A stretch of DNA of 64,000 nt from Phycisphaerae bacterium (GTDB lineage Bacteria; Planctomycetota; Phycisphaerae; UBA1845), in contig JANQQK010000007.1 in assembly GCA_028289375.1 (NCBI GenBank), forward strand, positions 62,001-126,000, given 5' to 3'. The translations under genes were made by a program, and so were the position numbers. Below, one piece after another: positions 25,576 through 34,491 of the stretch (the first letter of the stretch is position 1; every line of letters begins with the position of its first letter). Below the pieces are notes generated by a model. The model was not told the origin of the DNA. It saw only the letters and a program-made list of their open reading frames with translations, and did not search any database.

Positions 25576-28401
25576 ATGGGTTCGAAACTGTGGCGTGTGG
25601 GACTTGGTGTTTTGATTTTGCCGACGTGCGGTCTGTTGCTGTCACCGATCGGATGCGTGCCGGACGGCAGTGGTCTGGGGCTGGTGGATGACGGCACGGA
25701 TACGGACGGTGACGGATTCACCGATTTCTTTGAGCGGAACAGCACGCCAGGGTCCGATCCGGCCAATCCGAACGACACGCCGAACAACCCGATCGACACC
25801 GACGGGGACGGCTGCTCCGACTTTGACGAACGGACATTCGACAACTTCTGCGACAACGACCCCAATACAGGTGGCGGCAACAACAATCCGCCAACAGGCA
25901 ACATCAACATCAGCGGCACGCTGTCGGTTGGGCCTACGTTGATCGCCGACGCCGACACCAATGACCCGACCAACGCGTTTGCGGACAATGACAACGCGGG
26001 GCAGGCACAGGACATTCCGAACCCGAGCACCGTCGGCGGTTATCTCGGAAACACGGCGGCGGGTCTGGATGTGAGCGACGTGTACCGCGTGCAGTTGGCG
26101 GCGGGGCAGGCGGCGACGCTGTTGCTGGCGAACCCGGATGCGAATGACTTCGATCTGTTTCTCTTCAACGCGCGGGCGGAGATGATCGCCTCGTCGGAGG
26201 GCGTTGGAAAAGCGGAGATCGTCGAAGCGCCGGAACCGGGGACCTACCTCGTGCAGGTGTTCGGATTCAGCACGGCCAACTCGGGCGACACGGCGGGTCT
26301 GTACACGCTGCAGGTCGGCAACAACGTCTTCGGGGCGAGTGCGGCGACGGCGAATTTCCGGAAGGATCGCTTGTCGCGGTTCGATGAGTTCGTCGAGGGT
26401 GAATTGATCGTCAAGCCGAATCCGAACGTGACGTCACTCGCGCAGACCACGGCAGGTGCCCAGTTTGGCATGACTTGTGTGAAGACCGGGCCGACGATGA
26501 TGGGCTATGAACTTCTGACGATCGACATGGGCAAGACGCGCGTGGCGATGCGTCAGGCGACGGGACCCGCGTTCAAGGGTGATCCCATGCTGCCGGAGAC
26601 GGATGAAACGCTGGCGGCGACAAAAGCGCTGCGCGGCCGGGCTGACGTCAGTTACGCCGGTCCGCATCACATTCGCCGCACGATGGCGACACCGAATGAC
26701 CAGCTTTACAGCCTGCAGTGGCACTATCCACAGATCGGTCTTCCCGATGCATGGGACGTGACAACGGGCAGCAGCGATGTGATCGTGGCTGTGATCGATA
26801 CGGGGATCGTGCTGAATCACCCGGACCTGCAGGGGCAGTTGATCAACGGATTCGACTTCATCTCGGATCCGAACAGCGCGCGCGACGGTGACGGGATCGA
26901 TAACAATCCGGACGACCCCGGCGACCTGGCGATTCAGGGTACGCGCAGTTCGTTCCACGGCACGCACGTTGGCGGGACAATCGCCGCGCGGACGAACAAC
27001 GGCACGGGCGTCGCGGGCGTGAGCTGGGAGGCGAGCTTGATGCCGATTCGCGTACTCGGTCTGGGCGGATCGGGCAGCGAACTCGACATCGTGCAGGGCA
27101 TTCTGTACGCGTCGCGACAGACAAACGACTCGGGAACGCTGCCGGCGCGGGCGGCGGACATCATCAACATGAGCCTGGGCGGATCGGGCTTCTCCCAGTT
27201 CGAGCAGGATGCGATCAACGGAGCGCGGGCGAACGGTTCGATCGTGATCGTGGCGGCTGGCAACGAGCAGTCCAACGCGGGCAACTTCACACCGGCGGGT
27301 CTTGATGGCGTGGTCACCGTCAGCGCTACCGATTTCGGAAACAATCGGTCTTCGTATTCGAATTTCGGAAACGCCGTCGACGTGGCTGCCCCGGGTGGTG
27401 AGATGGTGCGTGATGACACCGGCGATGGAAATCCTGACGGCGTGCTGAGCGCGATTGGTAACGACGGCGGTGGTTTCTACGAGTTTTCCGAAGGTACTTC
27501 GATGGCGTGTCCGCACGTGGCGGGCGTGGCGGCGTTGATGAAGGCGGTGAACCCGGACCTGACGCCAATGGACTTTGATCTTCTACTTGAGGGCAATCAT
27601 CCGAACACGAGCATGAATATCACCGACGACATCGGTGCGCCCGGCAAGGACTCGTCGTTCGGTTATGGCCTGATCAACGCACTGAAGGCGGTGCAGGCAG
27701 CGGCAGAGGTGGCGGGACGATCGGCGGTCGACTCGCCGATCATCCGGCTGAGTCCACGCACGCTGACGATTCCGTTCAACGAGAGCCTTGCTGATGTTGA
27801 GATAACCAACGGCGGCGTCGGCACGCTTGAGGTGACATCGATCGCCACGAATGAGACGTGGCTGACGGTCAGTCCGACGTCGGGTGGCGCGGGTCGGTAT
27901 CAATTCCGGGTCAATCGGGATGGGTTGGCTGACGGCGTGTATCGTGCGGACATCACGATTGCGTCGAACGGCGGTCAGGGACGGCTGTCGGCGGTGATGA
28001 ACGTCGGCGAGCAGGCTGCCAGCGGTGGCGACGTCGGCACGATTTACGTGTTGGTGGTCGATCCGATCGATCTGGCGTCGTTTGGTCAGGCGGATACGTC
28101 GGCGGCGGAGGGGTATGCCTTCACGTTGAGCGACATTGCACCGGGTGAATACTCCCTGTTCGCCGGTACTGACATGGACAACGACAGCTTCATTGACAAC
28201 GAGGGTGAGGCTGTCGGAGGTTATCCAACATTGTTTGATCCTGTCATCATTGACTTTACAGACGACCGCAACTCGCTGAACTTCTCCATGAGCTATGGCT
28301 CGAACCTGCAGGTGCCGTCGGCGGCGTCTGCCGGGAGTGCCGGTTCGTTCGGCGGACGTCTGCAGCGGTTGGAAATCAGTGCGGCGAATGGTGTAGAATG
28401 A
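25576..28401 (+). CDS. Exported subtilisin-like (S8) serine protease, multidomain
   Basis: A 941-residue surface or secreted protease. Order: signal peptide ending near SPIGC (possible lipoprotein), Asp-rich calcium-binding repeats (DTDGDGFTDFFERN, DTDGDGCSDFDE, about 40-90), a pre-peptidase PPC-like beta domain (about 150-245), a propeptide-like segment beginning RFDEFVEGELIVKPNPNV, then the S8 domain with Asp 408 in VIDTG, His 461 in HGTHVGG, oxyanion Asn 563 in AAGNE and Ser 642 in GTSMACPHVAG. A BACON/Ig-like domain with WLTVSPTSGGAG and a final beta domain complete it. The catalytic triad is intact. AAGGAG is 9 nt from the chosen ATG; the ATG at 25567 abuts it. Confidence 0.92.
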   Translation: MGSKLWRVGLGVLILPTCGLLLSPIGCVPDGSGLGLVDDGTDTDGDGFTDFFERNSTPGSDPANPNDTPNNPIDTDGDGCSDFDERTFDNFCDNDPNTGGGNNNPPTGNINISGTLSVGPTLIADADTNDPTNAFADNDNAGQAQDIPNPSTVGGYLGNTAAGLDVSDVYRVQLAAGQAATLLLANPDANDFDLFLFNARAEMIASSEGVGKAEIVEAPEPGTYLVQVFGFSTANSGDTAGLYTLQVGNNVFGASAATANFRKDRLSRFDEFVEGELIVKPNPNVTSLAQTTAGAQFGMTCVKTGPTMMGYELLTIDMGKTRVAMRQATGPAFKGDPMLPETDETLAATKALRGRADVSYAGPHHIRRTMATPNDQLYSLQWHYPQIGLPDAWDVTTGSSDVIVAVIDTGIVLNHPDLQGQLINGFDFISDPNSARDGDGIDNNPDDPGDLAIQGTRSSFHGTHVGGTIAARTNNGTGVAGVSWEASLMPIRVLGLGGSGSELDIVQGILYASRQTNDSGTLPARAADIINMSLGGSGFSQFEQDAINGARANGSIVIVAAGNEQSNAGNFTPAGLDGVVTVSATDFGNNRSSYSNFGNAVDVAAPGGEMVRDDTGDGNPDGVLSAIGNDGGGFYEFSEGTSMACPHVAGVAALMKAVNPDLTPMDFDLLLEGNHPNTSMNITDDIGAPGKDSSFGYGLINALKAVQAAAEVAGRSAVDSPIIRLSPRTLTIPFNESLADVEITNGGVGTLEVTSIATNETWLTVSPTSGGAGRYQFRVNRDGLADGVYRADITIASNGGQGRLSAVMNVGEQAASGGDVGTIYVLVVDPIDLASFGQADTSAAEGYAFTLSDIAPGEYSLFAGTDMDNDSFIDNEGEAVGGYPTLFDPVIIDFTDDRNSLNFSMSYGSNLQVPSAASAGSAGSFGGRLQRLEISAANGVE

Positions 28402-28450
28402 CGCCCGTTCGTTGCGGATTTCCAAGGACTGAAGTGTCAAAGGGATGATC

Positions 28451-29410
28451 ATGGGATTGAAGTTGGCAGGTCTGCTGTCGCTGTGCGTGGTGAGCGGTGC
28501 TTACGCCCTGCTGCCGCCATCGGAGACGGGTCGGTTCTACGTCAGCGATTACAACAACGACGCGATCAAGGTGTATTCATCGGATGGGACGTTTTCCCAT
28601 TCGTTCACGGCGCCGGGGCTGACGAGGCCTCGCGGTGTGGTGTTTGCACCGAATGATCGTATTTACATCGCCAGTCAGTCGAACAGCGAGGTGCTCGTGT
28701 TCGATCGCGATGAGAATCTGCTGTTTTCGTTTGGCGACCCGGCGATGGCGAGCCCGACGGGGATGGCGATGAGCGCGAGCGGCGAGTTGTACGTGTCGAG
28801 CTTCACAGCAGACCAGGTGGCGGTGTTCGATCTGGATGGCAACATGTTGCGGACGTTTACGGGCGGCGGCATGAATGGTCCGAACTGCGTGATGGTCGAT
28901 TCGACCGGTCAGATATTCGTGTCGAGCGCGATCACGGACGACGTCATCAAATTTGATGCGTCCGAGCAGTTTGTCACGACGTTTACCGGCGGCGGATTGA
29001 ACAGTCCGATGGGCGTGGCCCGCGATCTGAACGACACGCTGTACGTGGCCGGCGGCTCATCGAACGACATCGTCATGTTCGACACGGACGGGAACTTTCT
29101 TGGTGAGATCACGCATCCCGATCTGACCGGGCCTCAGGGTGTCGCGTTTGACGAGAATGGCCATCTGTTTTCGTCATCGTTCTTTGACGATCGCATCGTC
29201 GAGTTTGACGAGAACATGAATTACGTGCGGACGATCACGGCTGGTGATTTGAACGTGCCGCGGAGCATTGCGTTCGAGCCGGCTGCGGCTGGTGAGATGC
29301 CGACGGTGCCGACGTGCAGCGGAGCGTCATTGGCGATGATGTTCGCGGGCATGCTGGCGATGGGCTGCGTGCTCAGCATACGATCGCGTCGGCTTGCGTC
29401 TTTTGTTTGA
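28451..29410 (+). CDS. Exported NHL-repeat beta-propeller with C-terminal sorting-type tail
   Basis: A 319-residue protein. After a signal peptide (LAGLLSLCVVSGAYA) come six repeats of about 40 residues with the pattern P-x-G-[VMI]-x(6)-[GD]-x-[LI]-Y-[VI]-[AS]-S, ending in hydrophobic F-[DE]-x(2)-G/D (for example GLTRPRGVVFAPNDRIYIAS and GPQGVAFDENGHLFSSS). This is a six-bladed NHL propeller. The C-terminus PTVPTCSGAS, a TM helix and then SRRLASFV has the form of a membrane-anchoring sorting tail. AGGG lies 6 nt before the ATG. Located between a protease and an esterase, all exported. Confidence 0.85.
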   Translation: MGLKLAGLLSLCVVSGAYALLPPSETGRFYVSDYNNDAIKVYSSDGTFSHSFTAPGLTRPRGVVFAPNDRIYIASQSNSEVLVFDRDENLLFSFGDPAMASPTGMAMSASGELYVSSFTADQVAVFDLDGNMLRTFTGGGMNGPNCVMVDSTGQIFVSSAITDDVIKFDASEQFVTTFTGGGLNSPMGVARDLNDTLYVAGGSSNDIVMFDTDGNFLGEITHPDLTGPQGVAFDENGHLFSSSFFDDRIVEFDENMNYVRTITAGDLNVPRSIAFEPAAAGEMPTVPTCSGASLAMMFAGMLAMGCVLSIRSRRLASFV

Positions 29411-29445
29411 CATGATCTGAATCCATAACGAAGGGAATCTTGACC

Positions 29446-30435
29446 ATGATGCGTCTTGGTGTGCTTTTGTTGTGCTCGGTGGCGTTGGGTGCTCCCAACG
29501 GCCCGATGACCGAGCAGGATGCGGCTGATGCATTCTTTGCCGCGCATTCGGCGAAGGACTGGAAGCAGGCGATCAAGGCGTGCAAACAGTGGGAGCGAAT
29601 CAATTCGCGAAGTCCGCTTGCGGCGTACAACCATGCGTGTGCCTTGTCTCTCGATGGCCAGAAGGACGAAGCAGCCAAGAAGCTATTGCAGGCCATCGAC
29701 CTCGGATTCTCAAACATTCAGCACTTAAAGAGTGATGCGGATTTCGCGGAGATGCGGACGCACAAGGGGTTCATGGCGGCGGTTGAGAAGCTCCGGGCGA
29801 AGGAGCAGGAGATCGTCGACAAAGCCATCGAGGTGGACCCGATCGTCGTGCTGCCGCCGGATCACAAGGCGGGCAAGGCTGCGCCGCTCATCGTGGCGCT
29901 GCATGGGTATGGCCAAGAGCCGGACGACATCGTCGCGATGTGGAAGAAGGCGGCGGGCGATGCCGGAGCGATTCTGGTGGCGCCACGCGGGACCGCTCCA
30001 TTGCGTTCCGGCGGGTTTCAATGGCGAACACCCACGGCAGCCGACAGCATCGCCAAGTATGCGATGGAATTCGTCGGCAAGAAGCACATCGTCGACGAGA
30101 AGAAGGTCGTGCTGACCGGTTTCTCGCAGGGTGGGTACATGGCATTCAACATCGGCATGCAAAGCGGGAAGCGCTTCTGTGGCGTGATTCCGGTGGCGGG
30201 CAGGTTCGTGCCGGAGACGGCGGGCGAGCCGAGATCATTTCCGGCGAAGCTGCCGAAGTTCTACTTGATCACCGGGGAACACGACAACGACAAGGCGAGC
30301 AATGAACTGGCCAAGACGAAATTGTCGTCCTATGGGGCAGATGTGATGCTCAAAGTCTATCCGGGACTTGGCCACGCGTTCCCGGACGATCCGCCAACCG
30401 AGTTGGGCAAGGCACTTAATTTCGTCATGAGATAG
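29446..30435 (+). CDS. Exported alpha/beta-hydrolase with N-terminal TPR-like region
   Basis: A 329-residue protein with signal peptide (MMRLGVLLLCSVALGAP). Residues about 20-115 are helical with a TPR-like pattern (AAYNHACALSLDGQKDEAAK, KLLQAIDLGF). From about 130 the hydrolase starts: PLIVALHGYGQEPDD, the nucleophile elbow LTGFSQGGYMAF (Ser near 225) and the acid/His region ITGEHDND and GLGHAFPDD. This is the phospholipase/carboxylesterase and dienelactone-hydrolase type layout. The fusion to a TPR-like part is shared by several planctomycete exported esterases. AAGGGA lies 9 nt upstream of the ATG; a TTG at 29440 is less likely. Confidence 0.85.
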   Translation: MMRLGVLLLCSVALGAPNGPMTEQDAADAFFAAHSAKDWKQAIKACKQWERINSRSPLAAYNHACALSLDGQKDEAAKKLLQAIDLGFSNIQHLKSDADFAEMRTHKGFMAAVEKLRAKEQEIVDKAIEVDPIVVLPPDHKAGKAAPLIVALHGYGQEPDDIVAMWKKAAGDAGAILVAPRGTAPLRSGGFQWRTPTAADSIAKYAMEFVGKKHIVDEKKVVLTGFSQGGYMAFNIGMQSGKRFCGVIPVAGRFVPETAGEPRSFPAKLPKFYLITGEHDNDKASNELAKTKLSSYGADVMLKVYPGLGHAFPDDPPTELGKALNFVMR

Positions 30436-30453
30436 CGTCGTCGCGTCGCTCGT

Positions 30454-30858
30454 CTATTGACCGGTGAAGATGGATTCCTGCTGGACAAAGCAGATTCCGT
30501 TGCCGAACGGGTCGTGCGCGTAGAACGACACTTCGCCCCACGGTCGACGGTGGATTTCGCCAGCCGGTGCGCCGTGGATGTCTTCCGGCGCGGGAGTACC
30601 ACCTTCCGCGATGCATGAATCGCGAACAGCTTTGACGTCATCAACGGAAAAGTACAGCCACTCGGGGTTGGGCGTGGGTTCGTAATCGTCACCGTCGGCT
30701 TTGGGATCGAAGCAGGCGAGGATGGTGCCGCCGCAGTCGAAGTAGTGTCTGCCGTCGGAAATGCGTTGACCTTGGTCATTGAGAACAGCGGCATAGAAAC
30801 GGGTCGCTTTGTCGATGTCGCTGACGGGCAGAATGACGCGGTAAAGTCTGGCAGCCAT
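30454..30858 (-). CDS. VOC (glyoxalase/bleomycin-resistance fold) protein
   Basis: A 134-residue single-domain protein with the two beta-alpha-beta-beta-beta modules: RLYRVILPVSDIDKATRFYA at the start, WLYFSVDDVKAVRDSCIAEG in the middle and FYAHDPFGNGICFVQ near the end. It probably binds a divalent metal; the substrate is unknown. GGAG lies about 8 nt before the ATG at 30858; the longer frame to 30900 lacks a site. Convergent with the esterase gene. Confidence 0.85.
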   Translation of the reverse strand: MAARLYRVILPVSDIDKATRFYAAVLNDQGQRISDGRHYFDCGGTILACFDPKADGDDYEPTPNPEWLYFSVDDVKAVRDSCIAEGGTPAPEDIHGAPAGEIHRRPWGEVSFYAHDPFGNGICFVQQESIFTGQ

Positions 30859-30927
30859 GTGAAGCTCCCGGTCCGGACGGGTGTGGCATCTCGAACGCAC
30901 ACAGAACGCGAACCACGCTGATTCTAA

Positions 30928-33606
30928 CTAGCGGGGCACCTGAACTTCAACGTTGTGCATGCGCGTGCCATTGATTTCGCGCAGGTAAAGTCGTACGCGG
31001 CGGCCTTTGAGTTCGTTCCACTCCTTGAGGCGATATTCGACCGTGGCGGTCTGTTGCGGCGCAAAGGCGAGCAGGTTGCGGTATTGCCGCCGTTTGCCCG
31101 GGACGATGGCAGAGCTTCGCAGGTTGAGTGATTGATCGCTCTTGTTGGTGACGCTGTGGCGGATCACGAGGCTGTCGCCTTCAACGGTCGCGTAGGCCCA
31201 TGCATCCAATTCCTCATTGACCAGCTTCATCGGCACGGGGACGACGAGTTTCTGCCGCCGCGTGTCGACGAGTTCCATCTCGACGTGGACTGTCTTTTCG
31301 CCGGCGGATTCATCGCGATTGAAGCGAATCTCGAGGGGTTTCTCGAATTTGCCATTGGGCGAGATCACGAAGTTGAAGTTTGCCGGGTGTATGGTCCAGC
31401 GCGGCGGCGGAGTGATGGTGACCGACCCGGAAATCGAGGTGTTGCGCGGGTTGTTGAGCACCAGCGTGTGCTTGTGGATGTCGATGCTGTAGCTGACCGT
31501 GGCAGGTTCGATCCGCACACCCGAACGCACTCGGAGCAGGTGCGGATCGACGTTCTCGATGTACATCGGCTCACGGGATAGTTCGAGGATCTGGCGGCCA
31601 TCATCGGTCACGTCAATCTTCGAGCGTCGGCCCCACATGTCGGTCACCCACTTGGCGTCCTGACCGAGTTGAATCACATGTCGCCGCCTGTTTTCGGTGG
31701 CATGGTCATCCCAGATGACGAGGGTCGCCTGCTTGAGACCGTAGAAGGACAACGCTGTGACGCCTGGACGGACACGCACGCGCTCACCGGGGGCAGCATC
31801 ACCGACGTGGCGGACCAGTGTGTGCAGCGCGACGAAGGCTTCGTTCGGTTCTGTGACCTCCTCGTCGTAGGATTGTCGCGTCGTCCAGGGCTGCGGCACG
31901 ATGACGCTTTCGACGCCAGCGAACCTGGCTTCGATGATGCGTTTGGACCAGCCGGGCAATTCACGTTTGAGCCAATAGTGTGACGTCTGCGTGTAGGGCA
32001 CGAAAGCGGTCCGAGTGACGACGCCGACACCGCGCTGGGATTCGACGTGTTCGCCGATGTAGCCGTGATGAATACTGTCGTCGATGGTGATGCAGAAGTC
32101 GTCGGCTGTCAGCTCCGTCAGATCCGGAAGGCTGTTCAGGGAAATCGGAACGGTCAGGTGTGCCTGCGTGTTGAGTTGTCTGACGGCCTGCCGCACGTTG
32201 GCGATGACGTCCTTCAGACGCGCGTCCTGCATCACATCGGTGTCGCCATCCTGTCCGATCTGCCAGGAACGGAAGATGCTCGAATAAGGCGCGTAGACCC
32301 GAACAAGGTGTTCCCGCCATTTGTCCGGCTCTTCACTCAGGAGCGTCATGAGAGAACGCGGGTAAGCACCGGCTATGCGTATCAGCTCCGACGGCGCGCC
32401 GGCCAGCACACCTGTGATGTTCATGCGCGATCGTACCAACCCCTGCAGGAGCGTGTCATACTCGGAACCGACGTCCATAAGATCCGGGATGTGTGCACTT
32501 CCGGACCAAACGGGAATTTTGACAGCACCAGCGCCGATGAGGCGGAGCATGGCCAACTCGACCTCCGGGGCGGCACGATCATTCACCGACAGCGACACGC
32601 CAAGAGACCGGGAACGCAATCCTTCACGCCGGGCAGCTTCGGCCACAATGGCAAACCGCTTGCTTCGTTGCGCGAGGATGCGCTTGTCTGTTTCAACAAC
32701 AAGAACCGCCTCATATCCGCCCAACGGCAGATCGCCGATGTCGGCTGATGCGGGCTGAATGTCGGTCTGACTGCTGACCGGAACAGGGGTTGACCTTATG
32801 TTGAATCCATCGATGTCGCGGATGTCGAGACGCGCTGATAGGCGTGTCGCGTCGGCATCAATGACGCGGGCGGTGACGGCCTTGGGAATCTCCGGGGTGT
32901 ACACATTGCCGGGCGCACCGGTATCAATATGGACACGTGGCAGGCGCACGACCGCGACATCATCGAAGTAGGCCTCTGCTTCGACATCGTACATGGCGAT
33001 GTGTCGGTTTGGTTGTGGCCCAACGTCCCAGACACCTGGCTGGACGACCCAGACCGTCAATCCAATGGTCCGTGCACGCGACGGACCTGCCGGCAGATAG
33101 ACCTCCACCTGCTGCCACTCGTCATCATCGCCGCCGACGAGTCGGCTAAACTTCTGGGTCGATTCGATGGGCAGTCGCCGATCGTCGAGGTAGTAGGCGC
33201 TGATCGCGGCTCGGGCGTGCTTGAGTTGATGACCGCGTACCCAACCCGTCACCAGATAGTCGCTGTTGGGTTGGATAACCGTTTCGGGCCCGGCGTAGCG
33301 ATGGGCGACGTTGCGTCCTTCGGAGATCAGGTGAAACGACGGACTCGCATCGTGGCCGACGGTGTTGTTGAAGGCGCCGGTGGCGTAATTGGGGAAGTCA
33401 TCGGACTCGAAGGGAACCCAGTACTTGGGAATCGATTCGAGGTTGCCGTCGTCGCGCTCGTCGAAGTCGAAGAAGTGGATCGTGCGGTCATCATCGACGT
33501 AGGATTCGCCCTGCGCATGACCCGTGGTGACGGCGACATGCACAGTGCATGCGGCCACGAGGCAAACCACGAATGTGTCCGATAATGCGATGCGTCTATA
33601 GTTCAC
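30928..33606 (-). CDS. Large exported protein, possible glycosidase-like architecture
   Basis: An 892-residue protein with a signal peptide (TFVVCLVAACTVHVAVTTG). Residues about 40-220 look like a carbohydrate-binding beta-sandwich (RTIHFFDFDERDDGNLESIP; a later EAYFDDVAVVRL strand is typical). A middle region (about 340-600) alternates strands and helices in a TIM-barrel manner (AMLRLIGAGAVKIPVWSGSA, SLMTLLSEEPDKWREH). The C-terminal 250 residues are Ig-like strands with TITPPPRWTIHP. I do not recognise the family, and catalytic Glu pairs cannot be assigned. Starts with GTG at 33606 without a clear ribosome site, so the start is uncertain. Confidence 0.65.
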   Translation of the reverse strand: MNYRRIALSDTFVVCLVAACTVHVAVTTGHAQGESYVDDDRTIHFFDFDERDDGNLESIPKYWVPFESDDFPNYATGAFNNTVGHDASPSFHLISEGRNVAHRYAGPETVIQPNSDYLVTGWVRGHQLKHARAAISAYYLDDRRLPIESTQKFSRLVGGDDDEWQQVEVYLPAGPSRARTIGLTVWVVQPGVWDVGPQPNRHIAMYDVEAEAYFDDVAVVRLPRVHIDTGAPGNVYTPEIPKAVTARVIDADATRLSARLDIRDIDGFNIRSTPVPVSSQTDIQPASADIGDLPLGGYEAVLVVETDKRILAQRSKRFAIVAEAARREGLRSRSLGVSLSVNDRAAPEVELAMLRLIGAGAVKIPVWSGSAHIPDLMDVGSEYDTLLQGLVRSRMNITGVLAGAPSELIRIAGAYPRSLMTLLSEEPDKWREHLVRVYAPYSSIFRSWQIGQDGDTDVMQDARLKDVIANVRQAVRQLNTQAHLTVPISLNSLPDLTELTADDFCITIDDSIHHGYIGEHVESQRGVGVVTRTAFVPYTQTSHYWLKRELPGWSKRIIEARFAGVESVIVPQPWTTRQSYDEEVTEPNEAFVALHTLVRHVGDAAPGERVRVRPGVTALSFYGLKQATLVIWDDHATENRRRHVIQLGQDAKWVTDMWGRRSKIDVTDDGRQILELSREPMYIENVDPHLLRVRSGVRIEPATVSYSIDIHKHTLVLNNPRNTSISGSVTITPPPRWTIHPANFNFVISPNGKFEKPLEIRFNRDESAGEKTVHVEMELVDTRRQKLVVPVPMKLVNEELDAWAYATVEGDSLVIRHSVTNKSDQSLNLRSSAIVPGKRRQYRNLLAFAPQQTATVEYRLKEWNELKGRRVRLYLREINGTRMHNVEVQVPR

Positions 33607-33651
33607 ACGGAGATATCGGTCGTACGCGGTGGTGAATGAAGGTGATTCCCG

Positions 33652-34491
33652 CTAGCGGGCGAGGAGGCTGATGCGGTGCTTGGCGGAGGCGGCGAAGGTG
33701 GCGTCGCGATCGACGATGACGGTTTTGCCTGCTTCGACGACCAGCATTTTCGCACCATGGGCGGCCAGATTGGCGATGGTCTCCGGGCCGATGGTCGGCA
33801 CGTCGAAGCGCATGTCCTGATCGGGTTTGGCGACCTTGACGAGGGTCCAGCCGCCCTGCCGGCAGAGTTGCCCGGCGCGTTCGATCATGCGGTCGGTGCC
33901 CTCGATGGCTTCGACGGCGATGACCTCGGTCTCCTTGACCGCGACGGATTGGCCGATGTCGAGTCGGCCGAGTTCCTTGGCGATCTTCCAGCCGAAGTCG
34001 ACATCGCCCTGCTGCTGCGGACCGGGTTCGGGACCGGCGAGGTGTCCGGCAGATGCCATCGCTTCGGGGCAGTATTGCACGCAGTCTTCCAGCGTGATGC
34101 CCTTGCTCTGCATGACGTCGGCGACGGCGGAGAGCACGGCGTCGTTGCGTTTGTCCTTGAGCTGGAAAAACCAGAGTCGCAGGCTGGTAAGATCGGGAAG
34201 CAGCTTCAGCAGGCGAAAGCGTCCGTACATGACCCGTTTGTGGACGTATCCCGCCATGATCGCGCGCCGGACTCCGTGACGCTGCAACACCTTGATCCAG
34301 TGACCGAGTTTGGCCAATCCCGACCAGTGCAAACGGTCTGCCTGATCGGCCAGCGATGGGTCAGCCAGTCCACGCAGCGCGACCACCGTCACGTCGACGC
34401 CGGCTCGCTTGGCACCCTCCACAACCATGAACGGAAACTGACCGGCCCCCGCGATCACGCCGAGTGCGTCACTTGTCTGACTTCTGGTCAT
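33652..34491 (-). CDS. lpxI: UDP-2,3-diacylglucosamine pyrophosphatase LpxI
   Basis: Cleaves UDP-2,3-diacylglucosamine to lipid X and UMP in lipid A synthesis. LpxI replaces LpxH in many bacteria. The 279-residue protein shows the family pattern: GVIAGAGQFPFMVVEGAKRA at the start, the GLAKLGHWIKVLQRHGVRRA block, FGWKIAKELGRLDIGQSVAV, EAIEGTDRMIERAG and the DMRFDVPTIGPETI segment that carries the catalytic Asp region. The ATG at 34491 overlaps the lpxD 3' end by 23 nt, so the two are translationally linked. Confidence 0.9.
   Translation of the reverse strand: MTRSQTSDALGVIAGAGQFPFMVVEGAKRAGVDVTVVALRGLADPSLADQADRLHWSGLAKLGHWIKVLQRHGVRRAIMAGYVHKRVMYGRFRLLKLLPDLTSLRLWFFQLKDKRNDAVLSAVADVMQSKGITLEDCVQYCPEAMASAGHLAGPEPGPQQQGDVDFGWKIAKELGRLDIGQSVAVKETEVIAVEAIEGTDRMIERAGQLCRQGGWTLVKVAKPDQDMRFDVPTIGPETIANLAAHGAKMLVVEAGKTVIVDRDATFAASAKHRISLLAR

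Noticed and set aside
26434..27516. 360-codon minus-strand frame inside the S8 protease
   Set aside because: Antisense to the catalytic domain of an intact subtilisin-like protease.
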